Shown one piece after another: positions 43,100 through 52,244 of a DNA stretch of 63,617 nucleotides. Under the pieces are notes generated by a model. The model searched no databases, was not told the origin of the DNA, and saw only the letters and a list, made by a program, of their open reading frames with translations. Source of the DNA: Pseudomonas sp. BN417 (lineage in GTDB: Bacteria > Pseudomonadota > Gammaproteobacteria > Pseudomonadales > Pseudomonadaceae); the NCBI RefSeq assembly GCF_029871205.1, contig NZ_SSOJ01000141.1, positions 139,881 through 203,497 of the forward strand, written 5' to 3'. The translations under genes were made by a program, and so were the position numbers. Positions within the stretch are counted from its first letter, which is position 1; every line of letters starts with the position of its first letter.

Positions 43100-44548
43100 G
43101 TGACTCAGAAGCCCGACCAGTGTCTCGGTGAATGGATCGATCGTGAAGCCCTCGCGGAAGCCATGATTCCGATGATCGGCCAGCTTTATCGCAACAACAA
43201 CGTTGTGACCTCGATCTATGGCCGTGGCCTGATCAACCGCTCCGTGATTGCCATCCTCAAGGCCCACCGCTTCGCGCGTCATCGCCTGGCCGATGAGGCC
43301 GAGCTGTCGGTCCACGAGACCTTCCCCATCCTCAAGGCCATGAGCGAGCTCAAGCTGGGCGCCGCCTCCGTGGACCTGGGCAAGATGGTCGCCAAGTTCA
43401 AGGCCGAAGGTAATGGCCGCAGCATCGAGCAGTTCACCAAGGACGAGCTGGCCGATGTGGTCGGCAAGCAGAACGGCTCCGGCCGCGAAGGCACCGACGT
43501 CGTCCTTTACGGCTTCGGCCGTATCGGTCGCCTGCTGGCGCGCATCCTGATCGAGAAGACCGGTGGTGGCGACGGCCTGCGTCTGCGCGCCATCGTCGTC
43601 CGCAAGGGCGCCGAGAACGACCTGGTCAAGCGCGCCAGCCTGCTGCGCCGCGACTCCGTACACGGTCCGTTCGACGGCACCATCGTCATCGACGAAGAAA
43701 ACAACACCCTGACCGCCAATGGCAACCTGATCCAGGTGATCTACTCCAACGATCCGGCCTCGATCGACTACACCGCCTACGGCATCAAGAAGGCCCTGCT
43801 GGTCGACAATACCGGCAAGTGGCGCGACGCCGAAGGCCTGGGCCAGCACCTGAAGTGCCCGGGCATCGATCGCGTGGTCCTGACCGCTCCGGGCAAAGGC
43901 GCGCTGAAGAACATCGTCCATGGCATCAACCACGGCGAGATCACCGCTGAAGACCGCATTGTCTCCGCGGCTTCCTGCACCACCAACGCCATCGTGCCGG
44001 TGCTGAAGGCGGTCAACGATCAGTTCGGCATCATCAACGGCCACGTCGAAACCGTTCACTCGTACACCAACGACCAGAACCTGATCGACAACTTCCACAA
44101 GGGCAGCCGCCGCGGCCGCAGCGCTCCGCTGAACATGGTGATCACCGAGACCGGTGCCGCCACCGCCGCCGCCAAGGCCCTGCCGGTGCTGAAAGGCAAG
44201 CTGACCGGCAACGCCATCCGCGTACCGACGCCGAACGTCTCCATGGCTATCCTGAACCTGAACCTGGAGAAGGCCACCACTCGCGACGAGATCAACGAGT
44301 ACCTGCGCCATGCGGCCATGCACTCGGACCTGCACAAGCAGATCGACTACGTCTCCTCTCAGGAAGTGGTGTCCTCGGACTTCGTCGGTTCCCGCCACGC
44401 CGGTGTGGTGGACGCCGAGGCGACCATCTGCAACGACAACCGCGTCGTCCTCTATGTCTGGTACGACAACGAGTTCGGCTACAGCTGCCAGGTGGTCCGC
44501 GTGATGGAAGACATGGCCGGGGTCAACCCGCCGTCTTTCCCTAACTAA
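43100..44548 (+). CDS. gap: Glyceraldehyde-3-phosphate dehydrogenase, long form
   Basis: I choose the GTG at 43100 because GGAAGG lies eight bases upstream; the ATG at 43082 has no such site. This gives 482 residues, about 130-150 longer than ordinary GAPDH. The extension (LGEWIDREALAEAMIPMIGQ ... ELADVVGKQN) is helical and not recognised as a known domain. The GAPDH part has the NAD loop VVLYGFGRIGRLLARI (about 134-149), the catalytic Cys in SAASCTTNAIVPVLKA (about 295), and WYDNEFGYSCQVVRV. It closes with a strong terminator. Pseudomonas has other gap genes; this is the long-type one. Confidence 0.93.
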   Translation: MTQKPDQCLGEWIDREALAEAMIPMIGQLYRNNNVVTSIYGRGLINRSVIAILKAHRFARHRLADEAELSVHETFPILKAMSELKLGAASVDLGKMVAKFKAEGNGRSIEQFTKDELADVVGKQNGSGREGTDVVLYGFGRIGRLLARILIEKTGGGDGLRLRAIVVRKGAENDLVKRASLLRRDSVHGPFDGTIVIDEENNTLTANGNLIQVIYSNDPASIDYTAYGIKKALLVDNTGKWRDAEGLGQHLKCPGIDRVVLTAPGKGALKNIVHGINHGEITAEDRIVSAASCTTNAIVPVLKAVNDQFGIINGHVETVHSYTNDQNLIDNFHKGSRRGRSAPLNMVITETGAATAAAKALPVLKGKLTGNAIRVPTPNVSMAILNLNLEKATTRDEINEYLRHAAMHSDLHKQIDYVSSQEVVSSDFVGSRHAGVVDAEATICNDNRVVLYVWYDNEFGYSCQVVRVMEDMAGVNPPSFPN

Positions 44549-44562
44549 GCCACTGCGGCATT

Positions 44563-44590
44563 AAAACGGGAGCTCTCGGGCTCCCGTTTT
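44563..44590 (+). terminator. gap terminator
   Basis: AAAACGGGAGC (44563-44573) and GCTCCCGTTTT (44580-44590) with a six-base loop and trailing T run, 14 bases after the gap stop. The stem is nearly the same as the terminator after aroP. Confidence 0.92.
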
Positions 44591-44641
44591 TCATTTTTGC
44601 GTCTGTAATCGGATAACAAGAATCGCTTGGGGATTACCCAG

Positions 44642-46039
44642 ATGGAAGGACATCACCTTCACCAGGGGCCGCTCAAAAGGGGCCTGAAAAACCGCCACAT
44701 CCAGCTTATCGCGCTGGGCGGCGCCATCGGTACCGGCCTGTTCCTGGGCTCGGCCGGGGTGCTCAAGTCGGCGGGGCCGTCGATGATTCTCGGCTATGCC
44801 ATTGCCGGCTTCTTCGCTTTCCTGATCATGCGCCAGTTGGGCGAGATGATAGTCGAGGAGCCGGTGGCCGGCTCTTTCAGCCACTTCGCCCACAAGTACT
44901 GGGGCGGCTACGCCGGCTTCCTGTCGGGCTGGAACTACTGGGTGCTCTACGTGCTGGTGGGCATGGCCGAGCTGACCGCGGTAGGCAAGTACATCCAGTT
45001 CTGGTGGCCCGAAGTGCCGACCTGGGCGTCGGCGGCGGCCTTCTTCGTGCTGATCAACCTGATCAACCTGGCCAACGTGAAGGCGTTCGGCGAGACGGAG
45101 TTCTGGTTCGCGCTGATCAAGGTGGTGGCCATCATCGGCATGATCGTACTCGGCATCTATCTGCTGGTGAGCGGTGAAGGTGGTCCCCAGGCTGCGGTCG
45201 ACAACCTCTGGAGCCATGGCGGCTTTTTCCCCAATGGCCTGGAAGGCCTGGTGATGGTGCTGGCCATCATCATGTTCTCCTTCGGTGGCCTGGAGCTGAT
45301 CGGCATCACCGCGGCCGAGGCCAGCGAGCCGAAGAAGGTGATCCCCAAGGCGATCAACCAGGTGATCTACCGCATCCTGATCTTCTACATCGGCGCCCTC
45401 AGCGTGCTGCTGATGCTCTACCCCTGGGACAAGCTGCTGGAAACCCTGGGGGCCGCCGGCGACCCCTACAGTGGCAGCCCCTTCGTGCAGATCTTCTCGC
45501 TGATCGGTAGCGATGCGGCGGCGCACATCCTCAACTTCGTGGTGCTGACCGCGGCCCTGTCGGTCTACAACAGCGGCGTCTACTGCAACAGCCGGATGCT
45601 CTACGGCCTGGCGGAGCAGGGCGATGCGCCGAAGGCGCTGATGAAGGTGGATGATCGCGGCGTTCCGGTGCTGGCCATCGGTCTCTCGGCGCTGATCACC
45701 TTGCTCTGCGTGGTGGTCAATTACCTGGCGCCGCAGAAGGCGCTGGAGCTGCTGATGGCCCTGGTGGTGGCAGCCCTGGTGATCAACTGGGCGATGATCA
45801 GCCTGTCCCACCTGATGTTCCGCAAGAGCCTGGAGTCCCAGGGAATCCAGCCTTTCTTCAAAGCGCTCTGGTATCCCGTCGGCAACTACCTGTGCCTGGC
45901 TTTCGTGGCGCTGATCCTCGGCGTGATGCTGATGATTCCGGGCATCAATGTGTCGGTCTACGCCATTCCGTTCTGGTTGGGCTTCATCGCCATCTGCTAC
46001 TTCTTCAAACGCTCTGCCGCGCGGGCAACCGCTGACTGA
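44642..46039 (+). CDS. aroP: Aromatic amino acid permease
   Basis: The 465-residue APC-superfamily transporter has about twelve membrane helices and begins RGLKNRHIQLIALGGAIGTG, the family signature. GEMIVEEPVAGSFSHFA, GWNYWVLYVLVGMAELTAVG and FWFALIKVVAIIGM match E. coli AroP closely by eye, more than GabP or ProY, so phenylalanine, tyrosine and tryptophan are the likely substrates. The start at 44642 is preferred over the upstream TTG at 44627. It stands alone between two terminators with almost identical stems. Confidence 0.9.
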   Translation: MEGHHLHQGPLKRGLKNRHIQLIALGGAIGTGLFLGSAGVLKSAGPSMILGYAIAGFFAFLIMRQLGEMIVEEPVAGSFSHFAHKYWGGYAGFLSGWNYWVLYVLVGMAELTAVGKYIQFWWPEVPTWASAAAFFVLINLINLANVKAFGETEFWFALIKVVAIIGMIVLGIYLLVSGEGGPQAAVDNLWSHGGFFPNGLEGLVMVLAIIMFSFGGLELIGITAAEASEPKKVIPKAINQVIYRILIFYIGALSVLLMLYPWDKLLETLGAAGDPYSGSPFVQIFSLIGSDAAAHILNFVVLTAALSVYNSGVYCNSRMLYGLAEQGDAPKALMKVDDRGVPVLAIGLSALITLLCVVVNYLAPQKALELLMALVVAALVINWAMISLSHLMFRKSLESQGIQPFFKALWYPVGNYLCLAFVALILGVMLMIPGINVSVYAIPFWLGFIAICYFFKRSAARATAD

Positions 46040-46049
46040 GGCGAAGGCG

Positions 46050-46072
46050 AACGGGAGCTGCGGCTCCCGTTT
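46050..46072 (+). terminator. aroP terminator
   Basis: AACGGGAGC (46050-46058) and GCTCCCGTT (46063-46071) with a four-base loop, ending in a short T run. It separates aroP from apbE, 36 bases upstream of the apbE start. Confidence 0.8.
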
Positions 46073-46107
46073 CTGCATGTCGGCCCCTGGAGTCCGATGC
46101 CGAGATC

Positions 46108-47148
46108 ATGATGAGAGTCGAGCGTGGGGCGAAACCGTCGATGCCTGGGGCGCGCTCCTGGCTGCTGGCGTTCAGCCTGCTGCTCGCTGGCTGCGGCGAT
46201 CGCCTCGAGCAGTTCGGCGGCCCGACCATGGGCAGCAGTTACTCGGTGAAGTATGTGCGCAGCGCATCCGGCCCCTCAGTGGAGCAGGCGCGCGGCGAGG
46301 TGGAAGGAATCCTGGCGGAGATCGACCGGCAGATGTCCACCTACCGTGCGGACTCCGAGGTGGAGCGCTTCAACGCCTTGCCGGCCAGTAGCTGCATGAT
46401 ACTGCCGGCGCCCATGTTGGAGCTGGTGGCCTTCGCCGGCGAGCTGTCGAAGGACAGCGATGGCGCCTTCGACATGACGGTGGAGCCGTTGCTCAACCTC
46501 TGGGGCTTCGGCCCGCAATCCCGAGGCGACCAGGTACCCAGCGCCGAAGCCATCGCCCAAGCGCGCGCCCAGGTCGGCCAGCAGCACCTGTCCATCCGCG
46601 GGCAGGAGCTGTGCAAGGATGCGGCGGTGCAACTGGACTTCAACAGCATCGCCGCCGGCTACGCGGTTGACCGCGTCAGCGTGCGCCTGGTGGAACTGGG
46701 CGTCGCCAGCTCCCTGGTGGAAATCACCGGCGAACTCAAGGCGGTAGGGCGCAAGCCAGATGGCTCGCCCTGGCGCGTCGCCATCGAGGCGCCATGGGAC
46801 GACCGCCAGGTGGCGCAGAAGATCGTCTCGCTGGACGGTCTCGGGGTGTCCACCTCCGGCGACTATCGCAACTACTTTGAAAAGAACGGCAAGCGCTATT
46901 CGCACACCCTCGACCCCAAGACCGGCGCCCCGATCAGCCACAAGCTGGCGGCGGTGACGGTGGTGGACGCATCGGCCCTGCGTGCCGATGGCCTGTCGAC
47001 CCTGCTGATGGTGCTGGGGCCGGAGGCGGGTGAGGACTACGCTGAATCGAACGGCATCGCCGCCTTGTTCGTGACCCGGGAGGGAGAGGCCTTCGTCAGT
47101 CATGGCAGCAGTCGCTTCGGGCAGCTGTTCGACAAACAGGAGAACTGA
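46108..47148 (+). CDS. apbE: FAD:protein FMN transferase ApbE
   Basis: ApbE attaches FMN by a phosphoester bond to Ser/Thr of NqrB, NqrC and RnfG/D-type proteins in the periplasm. The 346-residue protein has a lipoprotein signal with lipobox LLAGC (Cys near 29). FGGPTMGSSYSVKYV, QLDFNSIAAGYAVDRVSV (about 175-192), the flavin-site STSGDYRNYFEKNGKRYSHT and DPKTG, and SALRADGLSTLLMVLG follow. An internal ATG at 46141 could be the true start. In relatives this gene follows nqrF; here nqrA-F are absent, leaving apbE behind the aroP terminator. Confidence 0.93.
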   Translation: MMRVERGAKPSMPGARSWLLAFSLLLAGCGDRLEQFGGPTMGSSYSVKYVRSASGPSVEQARGEVEGILAEIDRQMSTYRADSEVERFNALPASSCMILPAPMLELVAFAGELSKDSDGAFDMTVEPLLNLWGFGPQSRGDQVPSAEAIAQARAQVGQQHLSIRGQELCKDAAVQLDFNSIAAGYAVDRVSVRLVELGVASSLVEITGELKAVGRKPDGSPWRVAIEAPWDDRQVAQKIVSLDGLGVSTSGDYRNYFEKNGKRYSHTLDPKTGAPISHKLAAVTVVDASALRADGLSTLLMVLGPEAGEDYAESNGIAALFVTREGEAFVSHGSSRFGQLFDKQEN

Positions 47149-47150
47149 GC

Positions 47151-47375
47151 ATGACCTTCCTGCTGGTATTCCTGATCATGCTGCTGGTGGTGCTGGGCAT
47201 GGCCGTCGGCGTGATCATGGGGCGCAAACCCATCGCCGGATCCTGCGGCGGCGTCGCCAACCTCGGCATCGAGAAGGAGTGTTCCATCTGCGGCGGCGAT
47301 CGCCAGAAGTGCGAAGAAGCACAGCAGGGCGATGTAGTGGATTCAAAGCTCGCCTACGACGCGACCAAGCGCTAA
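47151..47375 (+). CDS. nqrM: NQR maturation protein NqrM
   Basis: NqrM (DUF539) delivers or assembles the single Fe between NqrD and NqrE. The 74-residue protein has one N-terminal membrane helix (LLVFLIMLLVVLGMAVGVIM, about 4-23) and four cysteines: Cys32, Cys44, Cys47 and Cys54 (GSCGGVANLGIEKECSICGG, DRQKC). It starts two bases after the apbE stop. It has no known function without NQR, so its survival here is notable. Confidence 0.93.
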   Translation: MTFLLVFLIMLLVVLGMAVGVIMGRKPIAGSCGGVANLGIEKECSICGGDRQKCEEAQQGDVVDSKLAYDATKR

Positions 47376-47524
47376 TGTGCAGCGCCAAGCGGCTCGGCTA
47401 GTCTGCACGCCAGTTCAAGGTCCCCGGCGGATCGCCGAAACAGGTTCCGAATTCCGCGGTGTCGTTCATCGCGGACCTTGCCGGGGGCGCCAGAGGGCGC
47501 CCCGGCCCGTTATGAGGAGTAAGC

Positions 47525-48919
47525 ATGGCTGTCTACAACTACGACGTAGTGGTGCTGGGTTCCGGCCCGGCGGGTGAGGGCGCGGCGATGAACGCCGCCA
47601 AGGCCGGACGCAAAGTGGCGGTGGTGGACAACCGCCCGCTGGTCGGCGGCAACTGCACCCATCTGGGCACCATCCCGTCCAAGGCCCTGCGTCACTCGGT
47701 ACGGCAGATCATGCAGTACAACACCAACCCGCTGTTCCGTCAGATCGGCGAGCCGCGCTGGTTCTCCTTCCCCGACGTGCTGAAGAGCGCCGAGCGGGTG
47801 ATTTCCAAGCAAGTGGCTTCGCGCACCGGCTTCTACGCGCGCAATCGCGTCGACGTGTTCTTCGGCACCGCCAGTTTCTCCGACGAGCAGACCGTGGAAG
47901 TGGTCTGCACCAGCGGCGTGGTGGAAAAGCTGGTGGCCAAGCAGGTCATCGTCGCCACCGGCTCGCGCCCCTATCGTCCGGCGGACGTCGACTTCCACCA
48001 TCCGCGCATCTACGACAGCGACACCATCCTCAGCCTGACCCACACGCCGCGCCGCATCATCATCTACGGCGCCGGGGTGATCGGCTCCGAGTACGCCTCG
48101 ATCTTCAGCGGCCTGGGCGTGCTGGTGGACCTGATCGACAACCGCGACCAACTGCTCAGCTTCCTCGACGACGAGATCTCCGACGCCCTCAGCTACCACC
48201 TGCGCAACAACAACGTGCTGATCCGTCACAACGAGGAGTACGAGCGCATCGAGGGCCTGGAGAACGGGGTGATCCTGCACCTCAAATCCGGCAAGAAGAT
48301 CAAGGCAGACGCGCTGCTGTGGTGCAACGGCCGTACCGGCAACACCGACAAGCTGGGCCTGGAGAACATCGGCATCAAGGTCAACAGCCGTGGCCAGATC
48401 AACGTCGACCAGTACTACCGCACCGAGGTCAGCAATATCTTCGCCGCTGGCGATGTGATCGGCTGGCCGAGCCTGGCCAGCGCCGCCGCCGACCAGGGTC
48501 GTTCGGCCGCTGGCAGCGCGGTGGAGAATGACAGTTGGCGTTTCGTCGACGACGTGCCCACCGGCATCTACACCATTCCGGAGATCAGCTCCATCGGCAA
48601 GAACGAGCGCGAGCTGACCCAGGCGAAGATCCCCTACGAAGTGGGCAAGGCCTTCTTCAAGGGCATGGCCCGTGCGCAGATCTCCCACGAGCCGGTGGGC
48701 ATGCTGAAGATCCTCTTCCACCGCGACACCCTGGAGATCCTCGGCGTGCACTGCTTCGGCTACCAGGCCTCGGAGATCGTGCACATCGGCCAGGCGATCA
48801 TGAACCAGAAGGGTGAGGCGAATACCATCAAGTACTTCATCAACACCACCTTCAACTACCCGACCATGGCCGAGGCCTATCGGGTGGCGGCGTTCGACGG
48901 CCTGAACCGGCTTTTTTGA
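47525..48919 (+). CDS. sthA: Soluble pyridine nucleotide transhydrogenase
   Basis: SthA converts NADPH to NADH with NAD+ and balances the two pools. The 464-residue flavoprotein has an N-terminal FAD fold ([20 protein letters not shown], about 8-27). The block [19 protein letters not shown] has lost the second Cys of the dithiol found in related reductases, which is diagnostic for SthA. The NAD fold [21 protein letters not shown] and [20 protein letters not shown] follow. TGAGGAG precedes the ATG. Confidence 0.95.
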   Translation: MAVYNYDVVVLGSGPAGEGAAMNAAKAGRKVAVVDNRPLVGGNCTHLGTIPSKALRHSVRQIMQYNTNPLFRQIGEPRWFSFPDVLKSAERVISKQVASRTGFYARNRVDVFFGTASFSDEQTVEVVCTSGVVEKLVAKQVIVATGSRPYRPADVDFHHPRIYDSDTILSLTHTPRRIIIYGAGVIGSEYASIFSGLGVLVDLIDNRDQLLSFLDDEISDALSYHLRNNNVLIRHNEEYERIEGLENGVILHLKSGKKIKADALLWCNGRTGNTDKLGLENIGIKVNSRGQINVDQYYRTEVSNIFAAGDVIGWPSLASAAADQGRSAAGSAVENDSWRFVDDVPTGIYTIPEISSIGKNERELTQAKIPYEVGKAFFKGMARAQISHEPVGMLKILFHRDTLEILGVHCFGYQASEIVHIGQAIMNQKGEANTIKYFINTTFNYPTMAEAYRVAAFDGLNRLF

Positions 48920-49021
48920 GCGGCACCGGCCGGGCGCCTGAGCCGGCCGGGGAGGATCCTCTCGGCGATCCGCGCTTCTGGCGCTGGCCGAACCGTGAGA
49001 GCTTCTGATCAGGCGACGCCT

Positions 49022-49056
49022 AAAAGAAAACCGGCCCTTGTGCCGGTTTTTCTTTT
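49022..49056. terminator. sthA terminator
   Basis: AAAAGAAAACCGGC (49022-49035) and GCCGGTTTTTCTTTT (49042-49056) form a long A/T-flanked stem with a short loop. Confidence 0.88.
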
Positions 49057-49086
49057 GGGGCGGCCCACCAGCGGGTGTTGTTGCTG

Positions 49087-49176
49087 CGTAGGGTGGAAAT
49101 CCACAAGGTGGATTTCCACCGCCGCGTCAGGCCTGAGCGCGGAAATGGTGGATAGAAAAGCTCTATCCACCCTACG
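49087..49176. repeat. Composite inverted repeat (90 bp)
   Basis: The outer arms CGTAGGGTGGA (49087-49097) and TCCACCCTACG (49166-49176) enclose two inner hairpins: GTGGAAATCCAC with GTGGATTTCCAC, and GGTGGATAG with CTATCCACC. It fills most of the gap between convergent sthA and glpQ. No coding content; it looks like a dispersed Pseudomonas repeat. Confidence 0.7.
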
Positions 49177-49215
49177 GGTCGTGGCTCCGAAGATACCTTG
49201 AAGCCGGCCCGGCGC

Positions 49216-49938
49216 TCAGCGAATCCCGACAGTGGTACTGGCCAACCCGGGGAAGTCGGTGATGATGCTGTCCACGCCGAAGTCGGCGAGTCGGCGCATC
49301 AGTGCCGGCTCGTTGACGGTCCATACCGACACGTGCAGCCCTTCCTTCTGCGCCCTTAGCAGGCGTTCCGGGGTGCAGAGGGTCCAGTTCAGCGCCAGCA
49401 GCTCGCAGCCGTGGTGCTTGGCCACCTTCAGCGGGTCGAGCCAAGCATATTCCGCCACCAGGCCGCGAGACAGTTTCGGCGTCAGCCGGTTGAGCGCGCG
49501 CAGGACCTCGCGCGAACTGGAGGTGACCGTCACCTTGTCCGCCAGGCCATGACGTTCGACCAGCTCCTGGATCGCCAGCACGGTCCGCGCGGCCCGCACC
49601 CTCGATGCGCTCTTCACTTCCAGCTGCCAGTGCTCGAACTCGCACTGCTCGAACAGGGTCGCCAGGCGCGGCACGGGGCAGGGCTGGTTCCAGCCCGGAC
49701 CGCCCAGGCGGGCGTCATAGCTCTCCAGCTCCTCGGCGTCGTGTTCCGATACCTTGCCGCGGCGCCCAGTGGTGCGCTTCAGGCTGGAGTCGTGGATCAC
49801 CATCAGCTCGCCGTCGCGGGACAGGTGCAGGTCCAGTTCGCAGCGCTTCACGCCATGTGACAGGCAGTGCTGGAAGCTGGCCAGGGTGTTCTCCGGGCAT
49901 TCGCCCTTGGCGCCTCGATGGCCGTAGATCAGGGTCAC
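49216..49938 (-). CDS. glpQ: Glycerophosphodiester phosphodiesterase
   Basis: The enzyme splits glycerophosphodiesters into alcohol and glycerol-3-phosphate. The 240-residue GDPD-family protein has the His-Arg start IYGHRGAKGECPENTLASF (about 4-22), the metal block CELDLHLSRDGELMVIHD and later HLQLEVK-like EHWQLEVKS, with WTVNEPALMRRLADFGVDSI near the C-terminus. It has no signal peptide and so resembles cytoplasmic UgpQ rather than periplasmic GlpQ. It overlaps the gene upstream by four bases. Confidence 0.88.
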   Translation of the reverse strand: MTLIYGHRGAKGECPENTLASFQHCLSHGVKRCELDLHLSRDGELMVIHDSSLKRTTGRRGKVSEHDAEELESYDARLGGPGWNQPCPVPRLATLFEQCEFEHWQLEVKSASRVRAARTVLAIQELVERHGLADKVTVTSSSREVLRALNRLTPKLSRGLVAEYAWLDPLKVAKHHGCELLALNWTLCTPERLLRAQKEGLHVSVWTVNEPALMRRLADFGVDSIITDFPGLASTTVGIR

Positions 49939-50231
49939 TTGTATTCCCTTGGTGTTCTGGGTTGGTGGTGGCGGACGCTGTCGACGACTTGTCCGCTTTC
50001 GAAGTAGACGGAAAATTCACGATAGTCCCAGCGGCTGATCGGCGGCTTGCCGACCGCTGGGTGTTCCTGGGCGGGCAGGCCGAAACGCTCCAGCACGGCG
50101 CGCTGGCTTTCACCACGGGCGGGCAGGGAAAGCCCCGGGTGGCCCTGGTCGCCGACAGGGATCTCGATAGTCTCGGCGGCGGCGGGCAGCGCGAGGAGGA
50201 GGCAGGTCAGCAAAAGGCCGGGGCGCGTCAT
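49935..50231 (-). CDS. Small periplasmic protein, function unknown
   Basis: The 98-residue protein has a clear signal peptide (RPGLLLTCLLLALPAAAET, about 3-21). The mature 77 residues contain IEIPVGDQGHPGLSLPARGE, MVLERFG-like AVLERFGLPAQEHP and WDYREFSVYFESGQVVDSV, a pattern of short beta-strands like SmpA/BamE-type small folds. The gene overlaps glpQ by four bases, so the two are co-translated. Family not recognised. Confidence 0.8.
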   Translation of the reverse strand: MTRPGLLLTCLLLALPAAAETIEIPVGDQGHPGLSLPARGESQRAVLERFGLPAQEHPAVGKPPISRWDYREFSVYFESGQVVDSVRHHQPRTPREYK

Positions 50232-50239
50232 GCGAGGTC

Positions 50240-50824
50240 TCAGGCGGGCGGGGAGGAGCGTTCGCGGGCCTCGCGTCTCTGCTGGGCCTGCTTCTGCAAT
50301 ATGTGTCGTGCCAGCAACTGACGCTGGGCGTCGGTCTGGGCTTCGAACTCGGTGCCTATGTCGAACTCGCCATCGGCGCGCACCTGGCTGTGGATCACCA
50401 CGGCCTGCACCAGCAGGCCGAGTGCCTGGGGCATCAGCACCATCTTGATCGCCAGCTGGGTGCCGGGTTCGATGGGTTCCGGACTGGTGAAGCCGATACC
50501 GCCTTCGGACAGGATCACCTGTCGCGCCGGGCCGATGTCGCGCAACAGACTCTGCGCCAGAGCCTGGCCGAGCAGGTCGATGCGCTTGTTGATCACCTTG
50601 AGGTAACTGGCCAGGGTGCGATCGCGTTCGTGGATATGCCGCAGCAGGTGTTGGGATTCGAAGTCCATCACGTGCAGGTCGCTGAGCAGGCTGAACAGCG
50701 TCGAGGCGTTGTCGGCGCTGCCTTCCCCACCTGTTTCGCCCTGTTGCAATGGGCGAAATTCCAGTGCGATCGAATCTTCGATGCGGTAGTATTCGCGGCG
50801 GTCATCCGCGTCTCGTGTCGACAT
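50240..50824 (-). CDS. PilZ-domain protein
   Basis: The 194-residue protein starts at 50824 (MSTRDADDRREYYRIED); the upstream frame to 51019 lacks conservation and overlaps lolC. The Arg-rich block RREYYRIED near residues 9-17 and the later ILSEGGIGFTSPEP (D/N-x-S-x2-G type) are the c-di-GMP contacts of PilZ domains, but the block lies at the far N-terminus and a helical segment (VMDFESQHLLRHIHERDRTL) separates it from the beta-barrel. It is probably a c-di-GMP effector. It is divergent from lolC. Confidence 0.82.
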   Translation of the reverse strand: MSTRDADDRREYYRIEDSIALEFRPLQQGETGGEGSADNASTLFSLLSDLHVMDFESQHLLRHIHERDRTLASYLKVINKRIDLLGQALAQSLLRDIGPARQVILSEGGIGFTSPEPIEPGTQLAIKMVLMPQALGLLVQAVVIHSQVRADGEFDIGTEFEAQTDAQRQLLARHILQKQAQQRREARERSSPPA

Positions 50825-50993
50825 GGCGAACCCATGGCAGCAGTGGTGGTCGAAGAGCTGTTCAGCATCTCGCGAGCCCGTTTGCAGCGCCGCCCAGCGA
50901 CGCAGCAGATCATGAACAGAATTTGAGTGTAAACGCTGCTCGCCAAGGCCCGCCACAAGGACGTCTCTTCTTTCGCCAGCGAACCTCACTTCC

Positions 50994-52244
50994 ATGTTCA
51001 GACCGCTGTCCCTGTACATAGGCGCCCGCTACACGCGCGCCAAGCGCCGCAACTACTTCGTCTCGTTCATTTCCCTCACTTCGATGATCGGCCTCGCCCT
51101 GGGCGTACTGGTGATGATCCTGGTGCTTTCGGTCATGAACGGCTTCGACCACGAGATGCGTACCCGCGTGCTGGGCATGGTGCCCCACGCCACGGTGGAG
51201 TCCGCCGTACCCATCAATGACTGGCGCAAGCTGGCCGAAGGCGTCGCCCGCCACTCCGAGGTGAAGGCGGTGGCGCCTTACACCCAGGTCCAGGGCCTGC
51301 TGACCGCCGACGGAAAGGTGCAGAAGGTGCTGGTCAACGCCGTCGACCCGCAGGAAGAGGCCAAGGTCTCCATCATCGGCGACTTCTTCCGCCAGGGCAG
51401 TCTGGCGGAGCTCAAGGCCGGCGAGTTCGGCATCGTCATCGGCGACAAGGCCGCCACCAAGCTGGGGGTCGGACTGGGCGACAAGGTCACCTTCGTACTG
51501 CCAGAGGTGGCCGTGACCCCCGCCGGCGTATTCCCGCGCATGAAGCGCTTCACCGTGGTCGGCATCTTCCATGTCGGCGCCGGTGAGCTGGATGGCTACC
51601 TGGCCATCGCCAATCTCTCCGACGTCGCCCGCCTCAAGCGCTGGAAGCCTGACCAGGTGCAGGGCCTGCGCCTGAAGCTCGACGACCTGTTCCAGGCGCC
51701 CCAGGTGGCCTGGCAGATTGCCGGCGAACTCCGGGGCGAGGATTTCTATGCCCGTGACTGGACCCGCACCCACGGCAACCTCTACCAGGCGATCAAGATG
51801 GAGAAGGCCATGATCGGCCTACTGCTGCTCCTGATAGTCGCGGTGGCCGCCTTCAACATCATTTCCACCCTGGTCATGGTGGTGACCGACAAGCGCGGTG
51901 ACATCGCCATCCTCCGCACCCTGGGCGCCACGCCGCGGCAGATCATGGGCGTGTTCATGGTCCAGGGCACCGTCATCGGTGTGGTCGGCACCCTGATCGG
52001 CGGCGTGCTGGGCATCCTCGCAGCGCTGAACGTGAGCGACGCTATCGCCCTGCTGGAGCGGCTGCTGGGGCACAAGTTCCTCAACGCCGACGTCTACTTC
52101 ATCGATTACCTGCCATCCCAGCTGATGGCCGAGGATGTGGTGCTGGTCTGTTCGGCCGCACTGGTCCTGAGCTTCTTCGCCACCCTTTACCCCGCCTGGC
52201 GTGCCGCGCGCACCCAGCCAGCAGAGGCTTTGCGCTATGAGTAA
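50994..52244 (+). CDS. lolC: Lipoprotein-releasing ABC permease LolC
   Basis: LolC with LolE and LolD extracts lipoproteins from the inner membrane for transfer to LolA. The 416-residue protein has a first helix after [20 protein letters not shown], a large periplasmic domain (about 45-270) and three C-terminal helices: [36 protein letters not shown] and [19 protein letters not shown]. The stop overlaps the lolD start by eight bases. Confidence 0.94.
   Translation: MFRPLSLYIGARYTRAKRRNYFVSFISLTSMIGLALGVLVMILVLSVMNGFDHEMRTRVLGMVPHATVESAVPINDWRKLAEGVARHSEVKAVAPYTQVQGLLTADGKVQKVLVNAVDPQEEAKVSIIGDFFRQGSLAELKAGEFGIVIGDKAATKLGVGLGDKVTFVLPEVAVTPAGVFPRMKRFTVVGIFHVGAGELDGYLAIANLSDVARLKRWKPDQVQGLRLKLDDLFQAPQVAWQIAGELRGEDFYARDWTRTHGNLYQAIKMEKAMIGLLLLLIVAVAAFNIISTLVMVVTDKRGDIAILRTLGATPRQIMGVFMVQGTVIGVVGTLIGGVLGILAALNVSDAIALLERLLGHKFLNADVYFIDYLPSQLMAEDVVLVCSAALVLSFFATLYPAWRAARTQPAEALRYE

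Noticed and set aside
44591-46078. 495-residue His/Gln-rich open frame on the minus strand
   Set aside because: Antisense to aroP, whose twelve membrane helices are clear on the other strand.
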